Of a DNA stretch of 44,696 bases, positions 17,061-25,974 are shown one piece after another. This DNA comes from Xanthobacteraceae bacterium (GTDB lineage: Bacteria; Pseudomonadota; Alphaproteobacteria; Rhizobiales; Xanthobacteraceae), in NCBI GenBank assembly GCA_030037645.1, contig JASHQI010000244.1:1-44696 (forward strand). The letters are read 5' to 3'. How positions within the stretch are numbered: position 1 is the first letter of the stretch; each line of letters begins with the position of its first letter. The translations under genes were made by a program, and so were the position numbers. Under the pieces are notes generated by a model. It did not search any database. It was not told the DNA's origin and saw only the letters and a program-made list of their open reading frames with translations.

Positions 17061-18665
17061 CTAGAATTCCTTAAAATTCGAGCGAACGCGCTGGCGCACA
17101 ACGACAATCAGCGCAATCGCGATGATGACGGCTGCCGGAGCGTCGCCGAGCCGAGCATAGAGGGGAGCTGGAATCGATCGGGGCAGGGCGGAGTCGATTA
17201 CGCCCTCGCGGCCCAGCGGCAACGAATTGATGATCCGCCCAACCGGATCGACGACGGCAGAGATGCCGGTATTGGCTGCACGAACCACCGGAAGCCCCTG
17301 CTCGATCGCATGCATTCGCGCCTGCTGAAAGTGCTGATAGGGTCCGGTGCTGATACCGAACCAGCCATCGTTTGTGACATTGATGATCCATCCCGGCCGC
17401 GGGCCGGGCGGCATTTCAGCGTTCGGGAAGATGATCTCATAGCAGATGAGGGGCAGCGCCAGTGGTGCGCCTGGAATTGAGAGCAGCCGGCGGCGATCTC
17501 CCGCGAGGAAGCCGCCGCGCTGTTTGGTGAGCTCCTGCAAGCCAAGACGTTCAAGGGTGCGCTCGAACGGCAGATATTCGCCGAACGGCACGAGGTGGAC
17601 CTTGTCGTAGAGCCCGAGAATTGAGCCGTTGTGATCAATGACGTAGATCGAATTGTAGGCATGCGGATTAGCCCGATCGACGGGCTCGGCGAGGCGGATG
17701 GCCCCGGTGATCAGCACGGCTTGGGGCGGCAGCAGTTGCGTGATTTCGGCTAGCGCGTCGGCTTCACGGGTGAGGAAGAATGGAAACGGTGACTCCGGCC
17801 AAATCAAATCCGTCACGCCGCGCATGCCCGGAGAATTCGGTTCCGATGCGCGGTTCGACAAGGCGATGTAGCGATTCATCACTTGCTGTTTGGCCGCGTA
17901 ATTGAAGCGGACGTCCTGCTGCAGATTCGGTTGCATGATGCGCAAGTGAACCTTGTCGACGATCCGCGTCGGCGTTCGGGAAAGCCTTACCACACCGTAT
18001 CCACCGAGCACGATGAGCACTGCGATACTCAGGGCAAGAGGCAACCAGGGACGCCGCGTTTCGACGCGGTCGTCAACCAGCGTCGCCGGGCTCGCGAAGA
18101 CGACGAGGGCGATGAAGGTGACACCCCAAAGGCCGACAAGCGAGAAAGTTTGCGCAAGCGCCAGCGGCGAGGCGAGAGCATAGCCGAAGGCGTTCCAGGG
18201 AAAGCCGGTCAGGGCATGACCGCGCAACCATTCTACGGCTGTCAGGGCAACAGCCAAGGCCAAGATGCGTGGCGCCCCGCGTGTCCATAGAATGCGAGCG
18301 AGCGCAACACCAAAACTTGTGAAAACGGCAAGCACTGCTGGCAGACCAATGACCGCGAAAGGCAATAGCCAGCCGAAGGTTGCCGCATCAACCAGGAACG
18401 CGTAGCCGATCCAATATAGGCCGGCGAGAAAATATCCGAAGCCAAACCACCAGCCGATAGAAGCCGCGACGCCTACTGCGCCCCAGCGGCCGCCCCCGGC
18501 GCCGTCAATCAACCAAACCAGCGTCGGCAACGTCAGAAAAAGGATAGGCCAGGCATTGAAGGGCGCCATCGCCAACGCCGACAATGCTCCCGCGACGAAC
18601 GCGATCAGCCGACGGCGCCAGCCCCAGGCCAATACGATGCTGTGGACGAGTTCCGTCGGCTTCAC
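17061..18665 (-). CDS. lnt: Apolipoprotein N-acyltransferase
   Basis: Adds the third acyl chain to the N-terminal cysteine of outer-membrane lipoproteins, in the inner membrane. About 534 residues: six to eight membrane helices in the first 210 residues, then a nitrilase-like periplasmic domain (about 225–500) and a final membrane helix. The catalytic triad is visible by context: Glu in LIWPESPFPFF, Lys in YDKVHLVPFGEYLPFE, Cys in LPLICYEIIFP. The GTG start at 18665 overlaps the upstream gene's stop as GTGA. The order corC-like–lnt–phrR-like–metK is the rhizobial one. Confidence 0.96.
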   Translation of the reverse strand: MKPTELVHSIVLAWGWRRRLIAFVAGALSALAMAPFNAWPILFLTLPTLVWLIDGAGGGRWGAVGVAASIGWWFGFGYFLAGLYWIGYAFLVDAATFGWLLPFAVIGLPAVLAVFTSFGVALARILWTRGAPRILALAVALTAVEWLRGHALTGFPWNAFGYALASPLALAQTFSLVGLWGVTFIALVVFASPATLVDDRVETRRPWLPLALSIAVLIVLGGYGVVRLSRTPTRIVDKVHLRIMQPNLQQDVRFNYAAKQQVMNRYIALSNRASEPNSPGMRGVTDLIWPESPFPFFLTREADALAEITQLLPPQAVLITGAIRLAEPVDRANPHAYNSIYVIDHNGSILGLYDKVHLVPFGEYLPFERTLERLGLQELTKQRGGFLAGDRRRLLSIPGAPLALPLICYEIIFPNAEMPPGPRPGWIINVTNDGWFGISTGPYQHFQQARMHAIEQGLPVVRAANTGISAVVDPVGRIINSLPLGREGVIDSALPRSIPAPLYARLGDAPAAVIIAIALIVVVRQRVRSNFKEF

Positions 18666-19762
18666 GGCGAGCGTGTGGTGTTTTGAGTTGGCCGATTGCC
18701 TTCATCGCGCGGCGGCGTTGGGGCTGGTCCGGCCGCTTTCACAAGGGTCGGCAGGTCGCGCATCACGGCCGGCCGCCGTTCATTGCGACGATAGATTCTG
18801 GCTTTCTTAACGCGGCGCGGATCGGCATCGAGCACCTCGGCCTCGAACGACCCGGGGCCGGGCACCAATTCGCCACGCACCGGGACATGACCGGCTTTGA
18901 GGACAAGATAACCACCAAGTGTATCGACCTCGCGAGCGGCCTCGCCGAGATCGAATTCGTCACCGATCACAGCACGAACATCGTCGAGGCTGGCGCGGCC
19001 ATTGGCCAAGAATGAGCCGTCGCTCTGGGGAGTCACGGCCGGCATCTCGGCCTCGTCATGCTCGTCGGCAATGTCGCCGACGATGAGCTCGACTAGGTCT
19101 TCCATCGACACGAGTCCATCGGTTCCGCCGTATTCGTCGATGACGAGTGCAAGGTGAATGCGAGTCGCTTGCATCTTGGCGAGCAGGTCGAGCGCCGGCA
19201 TGGATGGCGGCGCGTACAGGATTTCGCGGACGATGTTGGCCGCCGCCAACGGCAACGCCAGATCAATTTTGGCAAGGTTGAGAGTGATTGGGTTTGGCGG
19301 TTGCGGTGGAGGGGCGGCAGGACCTTGCGAGGCGCCGGCCATGAACGCGATCAGGTCGCGGATATGAATCATACCGGTCGGATCATCGAGTGTGTCGTTA
19401 TAGACAACAAGCCGCGAATGGCCGGCGCGTTGGAACACCTTCACGAGGTCGCCGATCGGGATATCCTGTTGGACGGCAACGATATCGGCGCGCGGCAGCA
19501 TGACGCTCTCGATTCTGCATTCGCGCAGATTGAGAATGTTCTTGAGCATTGCGGCCTCTTCGGGGGAAAAGCCCGAATGGGGCTGCTCGGCGGTCAGCAC
19601 GTGCTCAAGATCCGCGCGCGTTGCTGCAGCTTTCCAGCCGAACAGAATCCGCATGACGCGCGTGAGCCAGGCCTCCTGCTGTTCGCTCGGCTGTGCCACG
19701 ACCATCGGCAGATTTGGATGCTCGCTCGCGGGCGGGTCGTTGCGCGACTGGATCTGAGCCAT
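18662..19762 (-). CDS. CorC/HlyC-type CBS-domain protein
   Basis: A 366-residue cytoplasmic protein with two CBS domains (about 105–165, RIESVMLPRADIVAVQQ and HSRLVVYNDTLDDPTGMIHIRDL; about 170–235, including LVIDEYGGTDGLVSMEDLVELIVGD, split) and a C-terminal CorC/HlyC transporter-associated domain (about 255–330, GRASLDDVRAVIG and DTLGGYLVLKAGHVP). Homologues are annotated as hemolysin-like or as Mg/Co efflux accessory proteins; the molecular role is uncertain. Here it belongs to the ybeZ–ybeY–corC–lnt group linked to envelope and ribosome quality. ATG at 19762 is preferred over a TTG at 19783. The last 25 residues are proline-rich. Confidence 0.9.
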   Translation of the reverse strand: MAQIQSRNDPPASEHPNLPMVVAQPSEQQEAWLTRVMRILFGWKAAATRADLEHVLTAEQPHSGFSPEEAAMLKNILNLRECRIESVMLPRADIVAVQQDIPIGDLVKVFQRAGHSRLVVYNDTLDDPTGMIHIRDLIAFMAGASQGPAAPPPQPPNPITLNLAKIDLALPLAAANIVREILYAPPSMPALDLLAKMQATRIHLALVIDEYGGTDGLVSMEDLVELIVGDIADEHDEAEMPAVTPQSDGSFLANGRASLDDVRAVIGDEFDLGEAAREVDTLGGYLVLKAGHVPVRGELVPGPGSFEAEVLDADPRRVKKARIYRRNERRPAVMRDLPTLVKAAGPAPTPPRDEGNRPTQNTTRSP

Positions 19763-19823
19763 TGCTCTAGTTTTTGGCTGCAATATTCCGCTTTGGATAT
19801 GGTGTCAGGATTCGCGGCAAATT

Positions 19824-20336
19824 TCAGGCTCTGCTGTGAGACGATTTCGAAGCTTTGACGGAAGCTCGATAGGGGTCCGGAATTGCCAGACGTCGCAAAA
19901 TTTCACGCTCTGTCTGTTCCATCTTCTGCGCGTCCTTAACGAGTCTGTGATCATAGCCGACAAGATGCAGAAAGCCGTGTACGGCAAGGTGGGCAAGATG
20001 ATGAGCAAAGGGCTTACGTTCAGCGCGAGCCTCCCGTGCGATGCTCTCGTAGGCGAGAACGATGTCGCCAATGAGTGGAGGGTCGCTGCCGGCACCCTTG
20101 GTCGGAAATGACAGCACGTTGGTGGCGGCGTCAATGCCGCGCCAACGGCGATTGAGTGAACGAATCGCGGTGTCATCTGTAAGAACGATAGCAAGCTCCG
20201 CACCGGACGTTGACAAGGCGGCGGCAGCTTGTGCAACGGCACGCCGCACCGTGGCCTTCACGTTGTCTCTTCCCTTCCAGACATTCGACTCGATGCGCAC
20301 GTCGACCGTGAGGGCGCGCCGCGCTGCGCGCGTCAT
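19824..20336 (-). CDS. ybeY: Endoribonuclease YbeY (rRNA maturation factor)
   Basis: A 170-residue metal-dependent endoribonuclease for 16S rRNA 3' maturation and 70S quality control. The zinc motif HLAVHGFLHLVGYDH with three His is at about residues 115–129. TNVLSFPTKG and LIGDIVLAYESI precede it, as in the family. Its start overlaps the phoH stop by four bases. It is followed 61 bases later by the CBS gene. The last 15 residues are an unconserved polar tail. Confidence 0.96.
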   Translation of the reverse strand: MTRAARRALTVDVRIESNVWKGRDNVKATVRRAVAQAAAALSTSGAELAIVLTDDTAIRSLNRRWRGIDAATNVLSFPTKGAGSDPPLIGDIVLAYESIAREARAERKPFAHHLAHLAVHGFLHLVGYDHRLVKDAQKMEQTEREILRRLAIPDPYRASVKASKSSHSRA

Positions 20337-21355
20337 TCCGGCCGCTCGCGCTTTCTTGTCGCGGCTCTGTCGTAGGCATCGACGATGCGGGCGACGAGCT
20401 CGTGACGGATGACATCGGCAGACGTAAAGGCGACGTGGCCAATTCCTTCGATACCCTCAAGAAGCCGCACCGCTTCGGCGAGGCCGGACATCTGGCCCGA
20501 CGGCAAGTCTACCTGACTCGGATCGCCCGTCACGACCATGCGGCTGTTCTCACCAAGACGGGTGAGCAGCATCTTCATCTGCATAGTCGTTGTGTTCTGC
20601 GCTTCGTCGAGGATGACGGCGGCGTTGGAAAGCGTACGGCCGCGCATGAAGGCGAGCGGTGCAATTTCGATTTCCGTGGTTTGTAGCGCGCGCTCGACGA
20701 TGCGCGCGTCCATCAGATCATACAGCGCATCGTAAATCGGCCGCAGATAGGGATCGACTTTTTCGCGCATGTCGCCGGGCAGGAAACCCAGTCGCTCGCC
20801 GGCTTCTACGGCCGGCCGCGACAGAATAATGCGATCGACTTCTTTGCGTTCAAACAGTTGGATGGCGTGCGCGACCGCAAGCCAGGTCTTGCCCGTGCCG
20901 GCGGGGCCGGTCGAGAATACGAGTGCGTGGCGCTTGAGCGCGCGAATGTAGGCGTCTTGTGCCGGGGTGCGGGCGCGCACACGGCGCTTACGCAGATTGA
21001 TTTCTTCAAAGCTCTCGCGAGCCGCGGCCGGATCGAAGTCGAACAGCGAACCTTGCGACAACGCCAGACGGATCGCGCCCTCGACGTCGCCCTGCGCCAG
21101 TTCGTCGCCGCGCCTGAGGCGCTCATGGAGGCTTTCAAGCACGCGACGAGCCTGCTCGCAGGATTCGCGCGCGCCTTCCAGAGTGACGTGATTGCCGCGT
21201 GAATTGGCGACGACGCCAAGCCGGCGCTCGATCAAAGCCAGGGTTTGGCCATATTGCCCGAACAGCGCGGATGCCAGGCGATTGTCGTCGAAGGCGAGAA
21301 CGATCTGAGTCGTGTTGTCCGGCGCAACGAAGACCGATTCATCCGCTCCAGGCAT
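20333..21355 (-). CDS. phoH: PhoH family ATPase (YbeZ-like)
   Basis: A 340-residue P-loop NTPase partner of YbeY. Residues 1–110 hold a KH-like region (ERRLGVVANSRGNHVTLEG). Walker A is FSTGPAGTGKTWLAVAHA (about 155). IILSRPAVEAGERLGFLPGD follows, then Walker B AAVILDEAQNTT (about 255) and TGDPSQVDLP. The ATG at 21355 gives the family's usual length and lies seven bases after the miaB stop; a much earlier frame start would overlap miaB heavily. The ybeY gene follows with a four-base overlap. It is thought to act with YbeY in rRNA metabolism. Confidence 0.95.
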   Translation of the reverse strand: MPGADESVFVAPDNTTQIVLAFDDNRLASALFGQYGQTLALIERRLGVVANSRGNHVTLEGARESCEQARRVLESLHERLRRGDELAQGDVEGAIRLALSQGSLFDFDPAAARESFEEINLRKRRVRARTPAQDAYIRALKRHALVFSTGPAGTGKTWLAVAHAIQLFERKEVDRIILSRPAVEAGERLGFLPGDMREKVDPYLRPIYDALYDLMDARIVERALQTTEIEIAPLAFMRGRTLSNAAVILDEAQNTTTMQMKMLLTRLGENSRMVVTGDPSQVDLPSGQMSGLAEAVRLLEGIEGIGHVAFTSADVIRHELVARIVDAYDRAATRKRERPE

Positions 21356-21362
21356 TCGCAAT

Positions 21363-22766
21363 TCAGGCTCCTGCGCCGAGGAAAGCCGGCTGTCGCGCAG
21401 GCGCACGCGCAAGCACGCCGAACATGCTGTTGCTGGCAATTTCAGTGATCGAAACCTCGGCAATCTCACCGATGAACGATGCCGGTGCTTCGACTTGAAC
21501 CGGCTGCAGATAGGGCGAACGGCCGACAAGCTGGCCGCGATGACGGCCCGGCCGTTCGAACAATACGTCCAAGGTGCGACCGAGACAGCGGCGATTGAAT
21601 GCTGCCTGGTTTTCGTCGATCGCCTGTTGCAGCCGCGCCAAACGGTTCGATTTGATGCGTTCCTCAACTTGCTTCATGTCGGCGCCCGGTGTGCCGGGTC
21701 GCGGCGAGTATTTGAAGGAGAACGCGCCGGAATAGCCAACCTCATCGACGAGGCTGAGCGTGGCGGCAAAATCGTCTTCCGTTTCCCCCGGGAAACCGAC
21801 GATGAAGTCGGACGTGAGCGCCAGATCGGGACATACCTCGCGTAGCCGATCCACAGTGGCGAGGTAATCCGCTCGCGTGTGACGGCGGTTCATCGCTGCA
21901 AGTACACGGTCCGAGCCCGACTGCACCGGCAGATGGAGCTGCGGCATGACTTTTGGCAGATCGCGATGTGCCGCGATCAGATCGTCGTTCATGTCGCAGG
22001 GATGGCTTGTGGTGTAGCGCAGCCTTTCGATGCCGCTCAGTTGCGCGACGTGTTCGAGTAGACGCGCCAGGGACCATGTTCGGCCGTCCGGTCCCTCGCC
22101 ATGATAGGCATTGACGTTTTGGCCAATCAACGTGACTTCGCGCACGCCGGCTCCTGCCAGCCGCTCCACCTCGGCAACAATTTTGCTCACGGGGCGGGAC
22201 ATTTCGGCACCCCGTGTGTAAGGCACCACACAGAAGGTGCAGAACTTGTCGCAGCCCTCCTGCACGGTGACATAGGCGGCAACACCGCGCGCGCGCGTAG
22301 CGGCAATGCTCGGCACCGCGAGATGATCGAATTTGGCGTCGATGGGAAACTCGGTATCGACCGCTTTGCCGCCGCGCTCGGCGCGCGCCAAGAGGTCCGG
22401 CAGTCGATGATAGCTCTGCGGCCCAAAGACAAGGTCGACCGCAGGCGAACGACGAATGATTTCGGCGCCCTCGGCTTGCGCGACGCAGCCGGCGACTGCA
22501 ACAACGAGCCGGCGTCCTTCGGCCGCTGCCGCTTCCTTCAGCCGGCGCACGCGGCCTAACTCGGAATAGACCTTCTCGGCCGCTTTCTCGCGGATGTGAC
22601 AGGTATTGAGGATGACCAGATCTGCGTCCTCGATACTGGCGGTCTCGTCGTAGCCTTTCGGCGCCAAGGTGTCCGCCATACGCTGCGAATCGTAGACGTT
22701 CATCTGGCAACCAAACGACTTGACGTAGAGCTTGCGCGATCCGTTCATGCCGGTTGATGTTGACAT
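21363..22766 (-). CDS. miaB: tRNA-2-methylthio-N6-dimethylallyladenosine synthase
   Basis: A radical SAM methylthiotransferase that completes ms2i6A37 in tRNAs reading U-starting codons. It has 467 residues. The N-terminal UPF0004 domain carries three cluster cysteines in [11 protein letters not shown] (about 19), [10 protein letters not shown] (about 55) and AGCVAQAEG (about 92). The radical SAM CxxxCxxC is in [17 protein letters not shown] (about 170). [18 protein letters not shown] and a C-terminal TRAM domain (ending near 450) complete it. The chosen ATG at 22766 has AAAGG upstream; MNGS six codons later is an alternative. It begins the miaB–phoH–ybeY–corC-like–lnt series. Confidence 0.97.
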   Translation of the reverse strand: MSTSTGMNGSRKLYVKSFGCQMNVYDSQRMADTLAPKGYDETASIEDADLVILNTCHIREKAAEKVYSELGRVRRLKEAAAAEGRRLVVAVAGCVAQAEGAEIIRRSPAVDLVFGPQSYHRLPDLLARAERGGKAVDTEFPIDAKFDHLAVPSIAATRARGVAAYVTVQEGCDKFCTFCVVPYTRGAEMSRPVSKIVAEVERLAGAGVREVTLIGQNVNAYHGEGPDGRTWSLARLLEHVAQLSGIERLRYTTSHPCDMNDDLIAAHRDLPKVMPQLHLPVQSGSDRVLAAMNRRHTRADYLATVDRLREVCPDLALTSDFIVGFPGETEDDFAATLSLVDEVGYSGAFSFKYSPRPGTPGADMKQVEERIKSNRLARLQQAIDENQAAFNRRCLGRTLDVLFERPGRHRGQLVGRSPYLQPVQVEAPASFIGEIAEVSITEIASNSMFGVLARAPARQPAFLGAGA

Positions 22767-22865
22767 TAAGCCTTTAGCTTAACTTGCAAAATCCACTTAG
22801 CAGCCTGCCCGCGAAACTCCATCGTCTTACCGGGATTTGCGGCAAAAAGGAATGGATTCTTGATT

Positions 22866-22931
22866 GAGCATGACCTTTCCGAGGACCGGTGCGCCCCGCG
22901 AGTTTGTGGCAGACCTTTTTGGGATCATGTC
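22866..22931. repeat. Dispersed palindromic intergenic element, copy B (degenerate)
   Basis: GAGCATGACCTTTCCGAGG at one end and CCTTTTTGGGATCATGTC at the other are related to copy A at 2515–2563 and to the GAGCATGATC/GGATCATGC palindromes I recall from Bradyrhizobium relatives. The middle is expanded with GTGCGCCCCGCGAG. It overlaps the first base of the Bug gene's stop codon (TAG at 22933–22931), so it forms that gene's 3' flank. Confidence 0.4.
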
Positions 22932-23917
22932 TAATCTTGCGCCTGGATGTTGGCATCCTTGATCACTTTCGACCATTTGGCGATCTCTGACTTAATATAG
23001 GCATCGAGTTCCTCAGGACTACTGCTGCCGTTCGTCATGCCTAGCTCCGCGAACCGCTGCTTCGTGTCCGGATTGACAAGGGCCTGCCGCGCGGCCGCGT
23101 TCAGTTTTGCCAGGATATCGCGGGGTGTCCCGGCCGGGGCAACGATGCCAAACCAAGTCTCGGCGGCAAATCCCGGGATAGTTTCCGCAACCGTGGGGAT
23201 GTCTGGTGCGGAGGGCGAACGCTGCGGACTCGTGACGGCGATCGCCCGCAGTGTGCCGCCCCTGATGTTGCCCATGACTGCCGAGAGATTTGCAAACATC
23301 AGCGGAATTTGTCCTCCGAGCAGGTCATTAATTGCCGGCGCTTCGCCGCGATAGGCGACGTGCACCATTTTGATGCCCGTGACGTGCTGAAAAAGCTCCG
23401 CCGTCATGTGCGGCGTGGTTCCGACCCCACCGGTGCCGAAATTGATTTTGCCGGGATTGGCCTTAGCCAGAGCGATCACGTCCGCGACCGAACGTGCGGC
23501 AAACGATGGATTAACGACAAGCACCAGCGGCGAGGCACCAGTCAGGCCTACTCCGGCAAAATCCTTGGCCGGATCGACTGTCACCCTGCGATAGAGGCTT
23601 GGGGCAACCGCATACGTGGTCTGGCTCCCCATCATCAGGGTGTAGCCGTCGGGGGGCGATTTTGCCACGTCTGCCGCGGCGATCATGCCGCTTGCGCCGG
23701 TGCGGTTCTCGACCAAGACCGATTGGCCGAGGCTTTCGCTCATTTTCTGCGCCACGATTCTGGCCACGATGTCCGTGCCGCCGCCGGCTCCGAAGCCAAC
23801 GATCATCTTGATCGGCCGGTCGGGATAGGCCGCGATTTGGGCACGAACAATGCTGGGAGCAATCCCCAATGCGAGCGCGAAACCAAGCGCTGCGCGCAGT
23901 AATCGCGTTCCATTCAT
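22931..23917 (-). CDS. Bug/TTT-type periplasmic substrate-binding protein
   Basis: A 328-residue tripartite tricarboxylate transporter receptor (TctC/Bug family). Residues 1–26 are a Sec signal peptide ending in VRA-Q. The mature part has YPDRPIKMIVGFGAGGGTD (27 onward), LGQSVLVENRTGASG, SPPDGYTLMMGS, FGTGGVGTTPHMTAELF and GTLRAIAVTSPQRS, all typical. GGAGGG precedes the ATG. No TctA or TctB membrane gene is adjacent, as is common for the large orphan Bug families. It sits between rimI and miaB, where I expect fur in related genomes. The ligand cannot be read from sequence; organic acids are usual. Confidence 0.93.
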   Translation of the reverse strand: MNGTRLLRAALGFALALGIAPSIVRAQIAAYPDRPIKMIVGFGAGGGTDIVARIVAQKMSESLGQSVLVENRTGASGMIAAADVAKSPPDGYTLMMGSQTTYAVAPSLYRRVTVDPAKDFAGVGLTGASPLVLVVNPSFAARSVADVIALAKANPGKINFGTGGVGTTPHMTAELFQHVTGIKMVHVAYRGEAPAINDLLGGQIPLMFANLSAVMGNIRGGTLRAIAVTSPQRSPSAPDIPTVAETIPGFAAETWFGIVAPAGTPRDILAKLNAAARQALVNPDTKQRFAELGMTNGSSSPEELDAYIKSEIAKWSKVIKDANIQAQD

Positions 23918-24086
23918 AGCGTGTGCCCTCCGCTTCCGCCCCGATAGAATCGAGACCGGTATTCAGTCGAATCAAAAAATTGCGGCGTCCCCTATGAGTC
24001 GAAAATGCACGAACGCGCACGGCAGGCGCTCGCGAACCTTGGGCCAGGACACTCGCGAGACACTTTATCGACTTCGCCGCCCGGCG

Positions 24087-24560
24087 TCAGCCGAGGTCGC
24101 GACGCAAGACGAGGGCGGACGCACCGTGCGTGTAATAGCCTTGGCGTCGGCTGACCTGTCGGAAACCGGCCCGCCGATAGAGCGCGCCTGCAGGCGCATT
24201 GCGCTCATCGACCTCGAGAAACACGGCGCGCGCGCCGAGGCCAGCCAAGCGCCGCAGATGGAGATCGAGAAGCGGCCCGGCGAGGCCACGTCCACGACGC
24301 GCAGGAGCAACGGCGATCGAGAGAATTTCCGCCTCACCTGCCGCCATCCGTGACAAGATAAATCCAACGATCGCGTTGCCGATGTTGGCGCGATGAGCGA
24401 CGACGGCGCTGTCGACCAGGAGCTGATAAATCTCGTTTTCCTCCCAGCCGCGTTGGAACGAGGCTTTGTGCAGGGCAGAGATCGTGGCGGCGTCGCCCGG
24501 CAAGGCCGCGGAGAATGTCGGCTCCGAACGCGCGAGCAGGCGAGAAACGAAGTTTATCAT
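24087..24560 (-). CDS. rimI: Ribosomal-protein-alanine N-acetyltransferase (RimI-like GNAT)
   Basis: A 157-residue GNAT acetyltransferase. The acetyl-CoA loop is AVAPARRGRGLAGPLLDLHL (about 75–94), followed by ARAVFLEVDERNAPAGALYRRAGF (split, about 103–126), the classic RimI ending. The start at 24560 overlaps the tsaB stop as ATGA, so the two are coupled; tsaB–rimI pairing is widespread. Its target is usually ribosomal protein S18, though GNATs of this type may acetylate other N-termini. Confidence 0.93.
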   Translation of the reverse strand: MINFVSRLLARSEPTFSAALPGDAATISALHKASFQRGWEENEIYQLLVDSAVVAHRANIGNAIVGFILSRMAAGEAEILSIAVAPARRGRGLAGPLLDLHLRRLAGLGARAVFLEVDERNAPAGALYRRAGFRQVSRRQGYYTHGASALVLRRDLG

Positions 24561-25240
24561 CGGCGTGGCAGTTGAGCGGCTATTTGCGGCCGAACGTCGG
24601 GGGCGCACAGATAATACGGCGTGGGCGGCGACTGCGTTTTGGCCAGTGTCGCGCCCGTCCGCGCCACCCAAGCGATATCGGGTGCGTCACGTGCATCGAC
24701 CAGCGCGGGTGTGGCGTCGGTCGCCAACAGCCCTGCGGCGACCTCAAGGGCGGCAGAGCCGACGATGCGCACCGGCGATTCCGCTGCCGCTCGCACCGCA
24801 TCGCTCAGTGCCGTCAGACGAGGAGTGATGACGGTGCAGCCGTCAGAAGCGAAGACCTGCAAATAGACTTGTGCATGGCGTGCATCGATGGCCACAACCA
24901 CCGGAATCGGCACGTCATCGGCAAGATGGGGAGCCGCGTAAGCGACAAGCGTCGACACTCCGACCGCTGGTTTGCCAGTCGCGAGCGCGATCGCTCGTGC
25001 CGCCGAAATGCCGACCCGGAGCCCGGTGAAGCTGCCCGGTCCCGTGGTCACCACCACTTGGTCGAGGTCGTGAAAGGCCAGCCCCGCACCGTTCATCAGT
25101 CGGGCCAGCAGCGGAATGAGCGCCTCGGCATGACCGCGCGCCATGGCATTGCTCTCGCTTGCAAGAAGGCCGCCATGCTCGGTGTCGAGGACCGCCGCCG
25201 AGCAGGCTGCGAGCGCAGTGTCAATGGCAAGCACGCGCAT
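24557..25240 (-). CDS. tsaB: tRNA threonylcarbamoyladenosine biosynthesis protein TsaB
   Basis: A 227-residue ASKHA-fold protein, a partner of TsaD in making t6A37 of ANN-decoding tRNAs. MRVLAIDTALAACSAAVLD opens it, and GPGSFTGLRVGISAARAIAL (about 68–87) is the family signature. AIDARHAQVYLQVF follows. The C-terminal third is variable. It is 36 bases after the NifU-like gene and overlaps rimI by four bases. Confidence 0.95.
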   Translation of the reverse strand: MRVLAIDTALAACSAAVLDTEHGGLLASESNAMARGHAEALIPLLARLMNGAGLAFHDLDQVVVTTGPGSFTGLRVGISAARAIALATGKPAVGVSTLVAYAAPHLADDVPIPVVVAIDARHAQVYLQVFASDGCTVITPRLTALSDAVRAAAESPVRIVGSAALEVAAGLLATDATPALVDARDAPDIAWVARTGATLAKTQSPPTPYYLCAPDVRPQIAAQLPRR

Positions 25241-25276
25241 GAGCCATCATGCGGTCGTTTGGCGCGGTTCGTCCGG

Positions 25277-25834
25277 TCAAACCGGGCGCACCTCTGTGAC
25301 GTCCGGTATGAAATGACGCAGCAGATTCTGGATGCCGTGCCGCAGCGTTGCCGTCGATGACGGGCAGCCGGAGCATGCGCCTTTCATGTTGAGATAGACG
25401 ACGCCGTCCTTGAACCCTTTAAAGGTGATATCGCCTCCGTCGTTGGCCACGGCAGGTCGTACCCTCGTTTCGATCAATTCCTTGATCGTGGCGACGGTCT
25501 CGGCGTCGGCGGCATCGAAGAATTCCTCGCCAGCGGTTTGCGCTGTGCCGCTCGATGCGAGTAGCGGCGCGCCCGACAAGTAATGCTCCATGATGGCGCC
25601 GAGAATCATGGGCTTGAGCTGGGGCCAGTCGCCTGAGCTCTTCGTGACGGTGATGAAATCGGAACCAAAGAAGACTCCACTCACGCCGGCGATGCCAAAT
25701 AGCCGTTCGGCCAGCGGCGACTGTGCCGCCTGTTCGCCATCGCGCAAATCGAGCGTGCCACCTTCGAGCACAGCCCGTCCGGGCAGGAATTTCAGGGTCG
25801 CCGGGTTTGGCGTCGCTTCGGTCTGGATGAACAT
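25277..25834 (-). CDS. NifU-like (Nfu-type) Fe-S cluster carrier
   Basis: A 185-residue protein. The N-terminal Nfu domain is clear (MFIQTEATPNPATLKFLPGR, 1–20; LFGIAGVSGVFFGSDFITVT). The C-terminal NifU domain (about 105–180) has IETRVRPAVANDGGDI and the cluster-binding CxxC in KGACSGCPSSTATLRHGIQ. This is the mitochondrial NFU1-like form, not the Escherichia coli NfuA form with a HesB-like N-terminus. It likely hands 4Fe-4S clusters to targets such as MiaB. The ATG at 25834 is used; an in-frame start five codons earlier is less likely. Confidence 0.92.
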   Translation of the reverse strand: MFIQTEATPNPATLKFLPGRAVLEGGTLDLRDGEQAAQSPLAERLFGIAGVSGVFFGSDFITVTKSSGDWPQLKPMILGAIMEHYLSGAPLLASSGTAQTAGEEFFDAADAETVATIKELIETRVRPAVANDGGDITFKGFKDGVVYLNMKGACSGCPSSTATLRHGIQNLLRHFIPDVTEVRPV

Positions 25835-25974
25835 AGCGTCCTCCCTCACGTCGCGCCGATCTAACGGGGCCGCGCCGTGATTTGCTCGAATTCAGTGTAA
25901 CAAATGGCGAATTTCATTGAAAGTTCAAGGCCAGATAAATTGCTCGTCCGGCTGTGGACTCTGGCGGAACGACG

